DNA from: Ophiothrix spiculata
Taxonomy: Eukaryota > Echinodermata > Ophiuroidea > Amphilepidida > Ophiotrichidae
Length of the DNA stretch: 23,615 nucleotides
Direction: 5' to 3' (one strand)
Assembly (NCBI GenBank): GCA_000969725.1
Contig: JXSR01S027686.1
Part shown: piece after piece, positions 1 through 9,914 of the stretch
Layout of the letters: each line of letters begins with the position of its first letter
Numbering within the stretch: the stretch's first letter is position 1
Translations under genes and position numbers: made by a program
Notes under the pieces: model-generated
The model's input: the letters and a program-made list of their open reading frames with translations, nothing else
Database searches by the model: none
What the model was told of the DNA's origin: nothing

Positions 1-1722
1 ATTTGAATTGTTGTTTGGGATGGATGGTAGTGCACATCCATTTCACGCCTATTTTGGTACATAGTTATGCTTTATCAGTGCATTGTGGGATTAAATTTCG
101 GGCTCAATTGATTTCCGGTTGGGAAACCCAAAAATATGTATTGCTGAAAGCAATTTGCAAAATTAAATATATCTACAGCATATTGTAGAACCCTTTGAGA
201 TGCTTTTACCTCACAAAAAGACATATTCTTAGAATTTAATTTAGATATGCAAAGTGTTTCATTAATGATAATAAATCAATGAATTAGTCATGGGGGATAC
301 TCAAAAACATTTTTGTAGGCATGTACCACACAAGATTTCCAACATAGGGTCTTATGGAACTGATTTTAAGTCAAACATAGCATCTATGGAACTGATTTTT
401 GTTTGATTTGAGGTCTTATGAACATATTTTTTTTACCGAAAACATAAATATTAGAGCTAAAAATAGCCTGAAAATATGTTTCTAGTTGTTCTCTTTGATA
501 ATGGGGCATTTCGAACTGAAGTTATCATTTAATGATCATCTTGGTAAGGAAGAGGTGGTTTGAAAAGAGGGTTCTTTAAGGTGGCACATATCCATAAATC
601 CATAAATGTCAGTGACGCCAGGGACTGCATCTTTCGTGACATGTATAAAATTGTACAATAAATGCATTGCATGCTGAAGTTAGAGTTGAGCTCATAGGGA
701 TATGAAACACGAGTGAGTTGGACGAATACCATCAGGTCAGCACAAGGGTTGAATAAGGGTTTGAAATTTCCCTATGTAAACAACAGATGTTACCGTCTAT
801 CTCAAATGAGCCGCCAACGCACTAAACTTCATTTTGCGCTACAGATGAAAATACATGTCCAGGTCGTAATTTACCAAAATTGATTTTTGACAGATTCACA
901 ATCCTTTTTCTCACTTCAAAACACCAGCAAAGTTTTGTTTCATGAAAATGATCAGAATATATATGTATATTTTGAGTAAAATCAACAGAAAATATAGGGC
1001 TTACTACATGTCTGTCCTCTGAACACGTTTATCTCACTTATGCGATTTACTCCCCGCCTTTGACGGACAATGCATAACTTGACTTTGGGAAATCGAGTGA
1101 AGTTCATTGAGGTGTTATTTTAATCCTTATAGCATGGTCTTTGGAAATATTTTAAAAAAATTGCAAGATACTTCATTTTACGGCTGGTTTGGGTACAAGT
1201 GCATGAAATCTTTGTAAAATCCATTATTGTAGCAATGAGCTAAACCTTTGGTAGCTAGCTGCATTGCATTCAAAACTATAGAGAAATTTGTCCAAGTCCC
1301 TGGAGCAGTTCATCTCTCGCAAATGCACTTTCCATTCAGGTATTCATTAGTAAATTAATTCAAAACTTATTTATAGACATTGTCCTGTCAGTAATCCCCT
1401 GTATAATCCGTAATTAACAGTTGCAGTTATCAGTCAGTATCAGTGTGATTTGGCCAGGGAAGTTTGAGTGAATCTGCTACCCTGGCAGACCACAGAAATG
1501 AATAGAAATGTCAGGGAAATTTACCTAGGAGCTACTGATAAGCTTCAAAGCCTGGATCACATCAACTTGGGTTAACAATGTCAGTAGAATTGTACTGGGG
1601 ATCTTTGGTGATTCTTAGGGTCAGTCTATACTTCAAATGAGCTACCAAATATTTAGTGCAACAAGTCTTTGATTAGAAGATGCATTAGAATTAATGTAAT
1701 AACAAACACTTTTTGCACCATA
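1..1722. other. Non-coding, probably intron upstream of exon 1
   Basis: No convincing exon, RNA gene or complete repeat was seen. The longest open frame (3-188 +) shows no recognisable domain and no clear splice context. A small local duplication of TATGGAACTGATTTT sits at about 354-400. The gene's upstream exons are therefore outside the window. Confidence 0.4.
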
Positions 1723-2155
1723 TATGTGACCCGTCATATCAAAAGGTACCTTAAGGGTCCCAAAATGAAAATTGATTTTTTGGTCTCAGCTGAAAGATTA
1801 TATTTTAAGCTTTAAAATGATGCCTTGCTTTTGGTTATTGGATGTTCGATTTGCAAAGTTACATCCAAATTGATAAAAAGCATCACGCTGATTCAGAAAA
1901 CTATAGTTCTGAGAAAATCAAGTTTGAAAGTTTCTGTACTGGTAAATTTTCATCTTGGTTTTTAAAACATTTGTCTTATGTTTTGGATGTTCGAACCCGA
2001 TTAATATGATAGAATACACTTCAAAGGTAACGTTTCTAATGAAATTAGAAATTCAACCTTGGACATGATTTTTGACTATGCTCTGTTTCAATGGCCCATA
2101 TCTCGTAATTTACTATGCTGGTATTAAGGTACCTTTCGATATGATGGGTCACATA
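1723..2155. mobile_element. MITE with about 30-bp TIRs, TA target
   Basis: Left end 1723-1753 and right end 2125-2155 are inverted copies of each other over about 31 bases with two mismatches. After an initial TA both start TGTGACCC and run through TCATATC to GGTACCTTA. TA at both edges fits a TA target duplication, as in Tc1/mariner-like MITEs. There is no coding capacity. It ends 140 bases before exon 1. Confidence 0.8.
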
Positions 2156-2295
2156 TTTGGTAGCTGAACAAGAAGTATGTTTCAGTTTAAACTCCTTTTT
2201 GAGCTATCAAGTATTTTTATGACATGACATATTTGGATATTGTTGTTTGATTCATTTTTGCTTCATTTTTTTTTCCATTTTGTCTCTTATCACAG

Positions 2296-2443
2296 GTTCT
2301 CCTCATTGATTCAGTGTGTATTGATATCGAAAACGAGGCCATTAGTTGGACCACCTGCTCACGCACTACTTGCCGTCAACGCAACATGAGTTACCACGTC
2401 CATGTGGATCAACCGTTTGCACGGTGCAATCATACACATGAGT
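2296..2443 (+). CDS. Internal exon 1 of the visible gene: Cys/His-rich segment
   Basis: Seen: a strong pyrimidine tract ends in CACAG at 2295, and a GTAAGT donor starts at 2444. Between them is an open frame of 49 codons plus one base. It is entered at phase 0 and left after one base of a codon. The peptide holds TTCSRTTC (a C-x4-C pair) and ends RCNHTHE, with the split codon completing to Cys (T + GC) on the next exon found, giving C-x-H-x-H-x-C. Spaced Cys and His of this kind often bind metal, but no family could be assigned; a loose likeness to the Cys-rich stretch after the GTPase domain in some AIG1-like invertebrate proteins is only a guess. The exon lies between two TIR elements (1723-2155 and about 2482-2697). 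Upstream exons must lie before base 1. It could belong to a different transcript from the later exons, because the following intron would be 10.8 kb. Confidence 0.6.
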
Positions 2444-2481
2444 GTAAGTATTATGCAGTACCACATTATGAAATATATTAT

Positions 2482-2697
2482 AAATGTGATGGCTCACCCC
2501 CAAAAGGGGGGACTTTGCACTTCTTAGCTTTAAAATGACACCTTGTTGAAATTGATCAAGGCAATCAAATTTTGAACATCTTTGTATATTAGCAAAATTC
2601 TTATTATATTCTTTATTTTTTGCTGCCTATTTTCAACAGTTTCTTGACCAGTGTTCTGTTGCAAGGTTCCTCTTTCGGGGGTCAGCCATTACAAATG
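2482..2697. mobile_element. Short TIR element related to the 1723-2155 MITE
   Basis: The left arm (2482-2512, GTGATGGCTCACCCCC and on) and the right arm (2668-2697) are imperfect inverted repeats, each with a run of C/G around TGGCTSACCCCC. Inside, AGCTTTAAAATGACACCTTG (2526-2545) resembles a stretch of the 1723-2155 element near 1810. It starts 38 bases after the exon 1 donor. The right boundary is uncertain, because related sequence (GAGATACGGCCCATTGAAG, about 2780) continues beyond it. Confidence 0.55.
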
Positions 2698-3310
2698 ACG
2701 CTGGGTATTCTTAAAACTTCTTCTACATCATCATTTCCATATATATGGAAAGGTACATCATTGCTGTGAAGTCAGTTTTGAGATACGGCCCATTGAAGTT
2801 GAAAATGACTGAAAAAAGTTGGGATGTCATTTTAAGATCTAGTGAAATATTGGTTCCTTTTAAAGTGTATATTTTTAACAAATTGGTTTGTTTAGTATGA
2901 AAAAGTATTAAGAATATGAAAATTTCGAGATTTTATGAACATGTCAGAACCATTGCTTTCTCAAAAATATTTGCGAGATAGTCACCTAAGAACAAAACAC
3001 ATGTATTTTCCTCCACTTCTAACTCAAACCAGGAATTAGCAGTTTTTCTATATTTTGAACAAGATTATAATCTGAAAAGCCTGTCTGTTAAATTTAGTTA
3101 AAAATCTGACATCAATAACGCATGATGATGCTATCGTGGAGTTTTGAGGTGGTACTTATTATTTTAAAAATCTGGCAGCATTGTTTAGGCCTCATTTAAC
3201 ATCCTGAATTTCAACCGTGTTTTACTCAGAAATTGTGATTGCCATAGACAAATATGTACCTTTTGATGTCACAACTATTTAGTAAATTATCCTTACAAGA
3301 AGTCTTAAAG

Positions 3311-4640
3311 AGATTTACAGATTTAATGACTTAACAGAAACAGGGAGCTCATTCCATAATCTTGGAAAGGAAAACAAAAACAAAATTTAAGAAAGTATAT
3401 GTTAGTATGAGAAGTTGTGTGAAGAAATCTAAGTTCATTTATTTAAGAAGGTTTGAAAACATGTAAGTTCATTTATCTTAGAGGTTTGAAAAAATGGAGG
3501 AAAGATTGAGGACCATTGATAAGTTTAAAGCAGAAAATCAAGTGAAGTAAATTAAACAACTTACAAGTTTATGCAGCCCAAATTCAACATATTCAGCTTC
3601 ATATGATAAGTCAGATTGGACACCTTTTTTTCTGCACATTAAAACCTTAGAAAATTTTCCTTTGACGTTTATCCAACCTATCAAGTAAACCATTGGACAC
3701 AGATTCCAAACAACAGCACAATATGTGAGGTGAGGGAGAATCAGTGTTTTAAAGGTTTTAAAGAGATAAAGGAGAGAACTGTTTGAAGTGCATGCCGAGA
3801 AATTCTTATACAGAAACCAGTCAAGCGAGATACTTTTTTACAAACAGAGTCAACATGATGAGAGGACAGAGATGAGTTGCCAAGCAATTTGAAGTCATCA
3901 ACAACCTTAATTTCAGAACCACCAAGTTTATAAATAAATAGACTTTGGTCTCTAGATCGTGAAAAATAAACAATCACACGCTTAGAAGCATTTAGAGGGA
4001 GTTTGTCCAGCAATGAATCAAGATCATTCTGTAAGAATTGATGATCCTCTGGAGTCCTTATGCATCGAGCAATTGTATAATCATCCGCAAATTGAAAAAG
4101 TGGAGAGGAGAGGTCATCATTAATGTCATTAAAAAACAAGAGAAAAAGAATTGGCCCTAAAACAGAGCCCTTGGGTACTCCAGATGAAACAGAGACCCAG
4201 TAAGAATAGCACCCTTTAAAAACAACCCTTTGTTTCCTACTAGAAAGAAAAATTGTATCCAACATAACATATCACCCCTAATACCATAGTTATGAATCTT
4301 ATGTAGCAGAACACTATGAGCAACCCGGTCAAAAGCAGCACTGAAATCAAGAAAAATTCCATCAATCGAGTTACAATCTTTACTATTGTTAAGACTACTG
4401 CTGAGAGGTTAGTAAAATTTAGACAAAATCTGTTCAGAGTTTCTGCCATTCTTAAACCCAAATTGATTATCAGACAGTATTTCATGGTCATCAAAGTACC
4501 TAAGCAGACGTTTGCAAACCAGTCTTTCCAATACTTTGCACAAAACTGAGGTCAGTGAGACAGGCCTATAACTTGAAACAGAATCTTGAGGCTTACCAGA
4601 ATCTTTGAATGGGCACAACATTAGCATTAAGTATTTTCTC
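3311..4640 (-). mobile_element. Decayed LINE (non-LTR retrotransposon), RT region
   Basis: Read on the minus strand, this is the palm and C-terminal part of a LINE ORF2, cut off at its 5' end. In order: SSYRPVSLTSVLCKVLERL (about 4560), NQFGFKNGRNSEQ (about 4435), FLDFSAAFDRVAH (about 4350), SGVPKGSVLGPILFLL (about 4180), the catalytic FADD box (about 4085), and past the stop at 3741 the remnants LPHLTYC (about 3725) and LWNELPVSVKSLNL (about 3330). The last is the usual end of this ORF type in deuterostome and other invertebrate LINEs of the CR1/Jockey kind. Damage includes a TAA at about 4406-4408, frameshifts near 4608 and 3740, and more below 3700. It is antisense to the host gene and is not expected to be active. 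Confidence 0.85.
3741..4405 (-). pseudogene. Reverse transcriptase fragment of the LINE (longest open part)
   Basis: This is the longest open stretch of the LINE, bounded upstream by the TAA at about 4406-4408 and downstream by a stop at 3741. It includes the first catalytic Asp region (FLDFSAAFD), the SGVPKGSVLGP motif, the FADD catalytic pair, and a region ending SFISLKPLKH. The first ATG inside it (4263-4265) is not a real start, because recognisable RT sequence lies before it. Upstream of the TAA, 4409-4627 continues in the same frame with the RPVSLTSV motif. Confidence 0.8.
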
Positions 4641-4755
4641 TAGTTATGATACTCTCAAACAAATTCCCTTTAACCATAAGTTATTTCAGGAAGATATTTT
4701 CTTGGTAAAGAAAACCCCTGCAAGCAAATGGAATCAGATATGTCTGCATTCCACG

Positions 4756-5472
4756 CAAACATATCCTGTCCTTTAAAGCTTTGCTTTAATCCATCTTGAC
4801 TCTTGAAAGAAAATAAAAAGCTAAAGACAGCCATTTAAGTTAACTAAAAGTAGCAACTCCAAATACGTCATCAAAACTTCTTGCATAATTAATGGTACTT
4901 ATTTTCTCAGACAGTTGAATAAAATACAAACATATCCTGTCTTCTGAACTCACATGCATCTTGACTCTCTGACAGCCATTTGAGTTAATGTGTTTACATA
5001 ACTCTAAATACGTCATCAGAACTTATTGCATCATTATCGATGTGTATTGTCTCAGACAGTTGAATAAAAATGCAAACATATCCTGTCTTCTTAACTCACA
5101 TGCATCTTGACTCTTCAGAATACAAAAGCTAAAAGAACCATTTTGCATGTTAGAAGCTAATAGTAAGAAGTCACTAAGATTGATGGAAAACGACCTAGAG
5201 GAAGACCCAGGAAACGATGGAAGGATAATGTAAAGCAGGACATGGACCACTACCAAGTGAAAGAAGAGGATGCAGAAGACAGACATCTGTGGAGGAGGAA
5301 GTCAAAGGCAGTCGACCCTGTAGATCAGCACCTTGCAGATCAGCGGGAAACCAGGCATTAAAGGAAGAGAGAGAGAGAGAGTAAGAAGTCAAAATAGGCC
5401 ATCAGAACTGATTGCATCAATATCAATGCTTATTTTCTCAGACACCAAATTGTTGTGGAACAAAGTTTATCC
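4756..5472. repeat. Degenerate tandem array, about 146-171 bp units
   Basis: CAAACATATCCTGTC recurs at 4756, 4927 and 5073. Each copy is followed by CATCTTGACTCT, a variant of AATACGTCATCA and a CTCAGACA block. A fourth, partial unit runs from about 5380 to 5472 (CATCAGAACTGATTGCATCA, CTCAGACACC) and is separated by the retroposon at 5174-5379. Spacings are 171 and 146 bases because of indels. Confidence 0.75.
5174..5379 (+). mobile_element. 5'-truncated retroposon, 12-bp TSD, (GA)n tail
   Basis: AGTAAGAAGTCA occurs at 5162-5173 and again at 5380-5391, a 12-bp target-site duplication. The 206-bp insert between encodes, on the plus strand (5176-5361), the C-terminal tail of a LINE ORF2. It contains GKRPRGRPRKRWKDNVKQD, then EEDAEDRHLWRR, and stops at TAA 5359-5361. 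It ends in a (GA)n run at about 5366-5379. The RPRGRPRKRW block is typical of the end of several LINE clades. The intact TSD and short length point to target-primed reverse transcription that stopped early. Confidence 0.85.
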
Positions 5473-5530
5473 TTTAGTTTCATAATGATGTTGCAAAATC
5501 AGGCTCTACGAACCAAGGAACGAAACATAG

Positions 5531-5880
5531 CAGTCAAGTTTGCTCAATCAGTAAGGCGCTCGCTTGTGGTGTGTTAGGTCCTGAGTTCGAACCACGCTGG
5601 TGATAAAAAATTGAGTATGCTTGAGATTCCCTTTTGACAAGGAACTAACTGCTAATTGTCTCCTGGAAACCCGTATGAACCTCGGGGAGCTGTTCTGGCA
5701 GCTCTTCTGGCAGCGATGGTGTGTATGTGGGCTGATCAATGTTCAGCGCCCCTTGAGGTTACCACAGAACCTGAAATAGATACTTTAATGGAGCTTACTT
5801 GGGCCACAGTGGTCAGCAAACACCTTTAAGTGTGCAGAGGCCAAGTGGAATTACAAATAAACTATAAATCACTATAAATC
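5531..5880 (+). mobile_element. tRNA-derived SINE
   Basis: The 5' end is tRNA-like: an A-box-like stretch at about 5540-5557 (TTGCTCAATCAGTAAGG) and a B box GAGTTCGAACC at 5583-5593, with normal A-to-B spacing. About 270 bases of unrelated body follow, then a tail with two copies of ACTATAAATC (5861-5880). That structure is a pol III SINE with a short tandem tail. No clear TSD was found. The open frames inside are chance. Confidence 0.75.
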
Positions 5881-6460
5881 CCCATTATTTATTTATTTTA
5901 CTTTTAAGAAAGATAGCATGTGTAAGATCACTCTAACATTGAGCCACACTAATATACACTGCATCAATTACTGATCACTCTACATACAAAATAGTCTTCT
6001 CTCTTCGAACTTAAGAAAAATGGTGTTTTCTCTATATAAAACCCTATTCTGGCCCTACTTTTGAAATGTCATAGTCGTGTTTGCGGTATAACCAGACAAT
6101 GGTGTAGGCGTGGACAGAGATGTTGGCACATATTGTTTTCCTTTATAATATTTATCTTCAGAATCTGTCTGAAAATTTCAATTTAGGTAAACTGTATGCA
6201 ATAGTATTATTTTCAGTCTTCATTGACAAATGTAATTCTTATGTTTGTGGTTTGCTAAGACATTGTGATATTTCAAATGTAGGTCCTATCTGATAGTCCT
6301 TATGGAAGGTCCACAGGTAGCAGTGAAGTGAGCAGCAAGAGCGTCAGCCCGAGGTTGGTCTTTGACCTCACACCCGTGGTCTTTCTTGACAGACTATTAT
6401 CTGAAGGTCTTGTTCTTATGTTGAGTTCAATTTAAAAAAAATTCTGCAGAATCTCATAAC
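5881..6460. other. Intronic stretch without a recognised feature
   Basis: Nothing with coding or RNA potential was recognised. The part near 6320-6400 is GC-richer than its surroundings and may be an eroded repeat. Confidence 0.3.
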
Positions 6461-6463
6461 TAA

Positions 6464-6760
6464 CTCCCAAATGCTTAAAACTAAACAAGTCTGAATACTT
6501 TCTTGTTTTTCCTTGTTGGATTGAGGCAGGTTAGGGTTATGGTAGCATGTCTACTACACATTTATAGACTCCCGAAGGCTTAAAAACTATCGAAGTCCAA
6601 ATATGTCATAGAAATTTCCTGTTACCCCATGGATTTGAACTCCAACCTTTCGCATCCCAATCCAATGTCCAGCTATATGGCAAGCCACAGAGTATGGCCT
6701 GCCATGGCAGCCATTTCGTGCATATATGTCCGGGCTATGTATCCCCCACATAGTTGGACT
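6464..6760 (-). mobile_element. Diverged SINE-like element, minus strand, mosaic
   Basis: On the minus strand a B-box-like sequence GGAGTTCAAATCC (6631-6643) follows a tRNA-like stretch GTGGCTTGCCATATAGC (about 6680-6696). Order and content match the SINE heads at 7665-7912 and 15003-15204. The plus-strand pieces ACTCCCRAAKGCTTAAAA (6464 and 6568) and AAGTCYRAATA (6489 and 6593) are repeated within it, so it looks like a mosaic of related copies. Boundaries are approximate. Confidence 0.5.
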
Positions 6761-7664
6761 TCAGCTATGATTTCTTGATTTTTGCTTGTTGGATTTTGTT
6801 GTATAGAGTTGAGTTAGATTTAGCGAGCATCAACAATTTAAGTTTGATTGAAAATGGAAAATTAAAGCTGCGAAATGAAGATTATTAGGCTGAATAAAAA
6901 CCTGTTTCCCTGCCCTAATTTTTCAAATTTCATTTTACTTTGTAATATTTCAATTATAAATTATTATTACAAAATTTACAAGGTGAAAACAGACAAGAAA
7001 CATGTTTTTAAGTTTAGTTGGTCTTGTCTTAATGTACCTATTATCAATATCAATATCTTTGCGACATTTTCAAGGTGGTAAAATGTCATTGCCCCATTAT
7101 TTCTAAACCCTTTATTTCCTATAAGCTTTCTCTGGTTTTTTTTATGAGATTCAGTTTATTACAATTTATCTAGGAGAAACTTTGCAGATATATGGTTGTT
7201 TGAAAATAGATCAGTCTTTGTAACACATTGTAACATCTCAAAATACAAACATGTCTTTGAATTTAGAGGTAATGATATTTGTTTTTTGAAATTTGGCATG
7301 GTTACATGTGAAGTGAAACTGAAATCGTAGTTTCTATTCTAAACCATAGAACCAGATTTTGAGATAGTGGTTATTATGGAACCAAGTACAAGGATACTTT
7401 AAAATGCAGAGTCACTGTTTGTAAAATTCAGGCTGTTGTGAAATATCCTTTTATCTGCTTTTATCCCCACTTTTTTGAGTTGGTACCTATATTTTATTGA
7501 GCCCTGCGTTATGACATGTTTGAATTTGAGAATTTTAATAGATTTGGTCAAATTGTAATAAATTGAAAATATGACATGAATTTGTACTTTATTTTCCCTA
7601 CAGTCTTAAGACACTTCAAAGCACACATTAACCCTAACCGTGCTAAAGCTCACTAAAGTTTACT
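6761..7664. other. Intronic stretch without a recognised feature
   Basis: No exon or complete repeat was recognised. The open frame at 6875-7081 is AT-driven and shows no domain. A pyrimidine-rich AG at about 7602 precedes a 17-codon open run, listed among the rejected items. Confidence 0.3.
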
Positions 7665-7912
7665 GTCAAAAATTATAAGTCTGAATACGCCATGGATGCG
7701 GGTCACATATGGGGACGAAGTCGCAGCCCGGCAATGTGGTGGCCTGCTAGTGGTGTGCCTCGCTTGGGAAGCCAGAGGTCATGGGTCCGAATCCCAGTGA
7801 AAACATGCTTTTTTCCTACGGCTTAGTTGGATTAGGCTAGAAAACGGAGCACCTCTCAATTCAGGGTTAGGGTTAAAGATGAAAAAGTTTATTAACAAAA
7901 AAAAAAAAAAAA
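7665..7912 (+). mobile_element. tRNA-derived SINE with poly(A) tail
   Basis: It starts near AAGTCTGAATACGCCATGG (7672-7690). A tRNA-like section holds an A-box-like stretch at about 7742-7757 (CTAGTGGTGTGC) and a B box GGGTCCGAATCCC at 7783-7795. Then come CCCAGTGAAAACATGCTTTT, a body with GGGTTAGGGTTAAAG, and a 16-base A run (7897-7912). It is the clearest of three related copies; the others are near 6600 and 15100 on the minus strand. Confidence 0.7.
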
Positions 7913-8305
7913 GGTCAATTTCCAAATAAAATGAGTTCAGTCATATTTTGACAAGTAAAATTACTAAATTGAAGTTTTGCACAAGTTTTCATTTAAAATT
8001 AGTAATTTTTATTGTAATTTGTGGAAATTGTCAATTTAAATGAGAGGCCAGTATAAGAAAAGTCAAAGTCAAGGTCCCAGCTCACTTTTATCCAAATAAA
8101 TGAAATCAAACTCGTTTTCAAGACAAGGTGATATTGAATAATACGCGTATCAATTGTTGGCGAAGGAAGTGATTGATTGGGATTTGATAGATACTCACTA
8201 CCAGTGTGAGATTAATCATTTCCCTTGCACTGCCACTTCTAGCAGTAACTGCACTCTAAATTTTGCAACGGATAAAGTAGTTGTCTACAAATGGGTTAAT
8301 CATTT

Positions 8306-8715
8306 TGAAGAACTCTCTTGATGCTACATATTTTGAATAAACATGTGTTCATGCAGGGCTTATTTGATATAATTGTTATTAAATGTCATAGATGTCAAAA
8401 TTGGTCGTTAGGTAAAAGGCTTGTATAATTGTTGCAAGGCACTTCTTCCTTGTTATTGTGCCATGTGTTCTGGGGACAACTCAGCCTATTAGTACACTAA
8501 CATATAGTGTCTCAAAAAGTATGTGCTTGTATTTTTGAAATATAATATGTTATGTTAGTGTACGTAATATAAATAGCCAAATAATTGCTTTTACTACAAT
8601 TTTAGGAACCCCTTCCCAAAAACTACAGACACCTATGGCTGGTTGTTTTATTACATATATATTTTTAAATGAGCAATGTGTGTACACAGCTTTACCAAAG
8701 CATTAAGACAGTGCA
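8306..8715. mobile_element. Insertion inside the foldback element's left arm
   Basis: The segment is flanked by ACAAATGGGTTAATCATTT (8287-8305) and ACAAATGGTTCAACCATTT (8716-8734), which match at 16 of 19 positions. The right arm of the foldback element has no counterpart to it. It contains a compact 81-base hairpin (8488-8568). No terminal inverted repeat or RT tail was found, so its class is unknown. Confidence 0.5.
8488..8568. repeat. 81-base hairpin
   Basis: GTACACTAACATA on the left (8492-8504) pairs perfectly with TATGTTAGTGTAC (8551-8563). Inside, CAAAAAGTA (8513-8521) can pair with TATTTTTG (8530-8537). The result is one long imperfect stem with a small loop. Confidence 0.6.
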
Positions 8716-9212
8716 ACAAATGGTTCAACCATTTGAATACGCTAGAATAAGAACATCCCAACTCCATAGCTGCCTTCTGTAAAATCATAATTATAAAATA
8801 TGAATGCATACAAAGTTCTTCAAATGCTTTCACATCACTAAAATAGCATTTCCATGCCAATATCCTAATCATATTGTCATATTTGACCTTGTAGTTTACT
8901 TTTTTAGACATTGTTAGATAATTGTTATAGTACATAATTGCTATATTCTCTGCAACTATATGCTAGGAAAATTATCTAACAATGTCTAACAAAGTCAACT
9001 ACAAGGTCAAATGTGAGACTATGATTGGGATAAAGACATGAAAATGCTTTCTAGTGATTTGAAAGCATTTTCCGAGATTTATATGCATTTATATTTTACA
9101 CAACTTAACAGAAGGCAGCCCATGGAGTTGGGATGTTCTTATTCTAGCGTATTCATTTGTTCACAACTACATCAGCCGTTGCAAAGGATTTTCAAAATTT
9201 AGAGTGTATGCA

Positions 9213-9457
9213 CATGAATGTTGAATGTACTCCGATTGACCTATTTTTGTAGCATGTTTCTAGAATATATCCTCAAAACTGAAATGAAACATACAACATG
9301 AATGTTGAATGTACTCCGATTGACCTATTTTTGTAGCATGTTTCTAGAATATATCCTCAAAACTGAAATGAAACATACAACATGAATGTTGTATGTACTC
9401 CGATTGACCTATTTTTGTTTCATGTTCCTAGAATATATCCTCAAAACTAAAATGAAA
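9213..9457. repeat. 84-bp tandem repeat, 2.9 copies
   Basis: CATGAATGTTG begins units at 9213, 9297 and 9381, exactly 84 bases apart. Units 1 and 2 look identical. Unit 3 differs at several sites (TTTCATGTTCC for TAGCATGTTTC) and stops at about 9457. It directly follows the foldback element's right end. Confidence 0.9.
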
Positions 9458-9914
9458 GCCGTAAAATAAGTGTTTTTTTATTCAAATTTCAAAAACTGTA
9501 CCTCATGTATAATCCAATATTGATCAAAAAATACTTTGTAGAACCTCAGGTAGAACAAGTATTGTTTTAAGCTATTTCTGATAAAAACAGTCCTTTGAGT
9601 TGATTTTTGAATCCATTTTTGGAACAGCATGATTATAAATCCATTTTTGTACAGCATAAGCTGTTTTTTGTGAAAACTTGGTCCTCATTATACAGTTACA
9701 GCACTAAATTTGTTTTGACTTTAGTCTTCTATGGGTACAGTGCATGTTACTATACATGACAAATGGACTGTAAACACCTAATCCTAACCCTAAGAACGTA
9801 TGGTGCTATTCTTAATTTATGCCCAAACTGGGCTTTACAAGTGAAAACACATGCCAAAGTCCTATTTGATAAATCAGTCAGTCAGAAGCCTTATTTTACC
9901 ACTATGATTAGGCG

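Larger units (their letters stand above)
8252..9206. mobile_element. Foldback element with long inverted arms and nested insertion
   Basis: The inner arms 8731-8923 and 8970-9159 are imperfect inverted copies over about 190 bases around a 46-base loop. For example, GAATACGCTAGAATAAGAAC on the left matches the reverse complement of 9133-9155. The outer arms continue: CACTCTAAATTTT (8252-8264), GCAACGG and GTAGTTG match the reverse complement of 9206 back to about 9160. The left arm is broken by about 410 bases (8306-8715), flanked by 19-bp near-duplicates, so the insertion came later. There is no transposase; a MITE or foldback element is likely. Confidence 0.75.

Noticed and set aside
7603..7656. 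Possible alternative terminal exon after TTTTCCCTACAG, phase-matched to the 2443 donor, with a 17-codon run and stop
   Set aside because: It is short, shows no conserved character, holds the AACCCTAACC repeat word, and runs into repeat sequence. The 13275 exon fits better.
7739..7797. Functional tRNA gene
   Set aside because: A and B boxes are present but the acceptor stem does not close and the sequence continues into a SINE body with a poly(A) tail.
8651..8935. 94-residue minus-strand frame
   Set aside because: It lies in the arm of the foldback element; its inverted copy does not keep the frame open.
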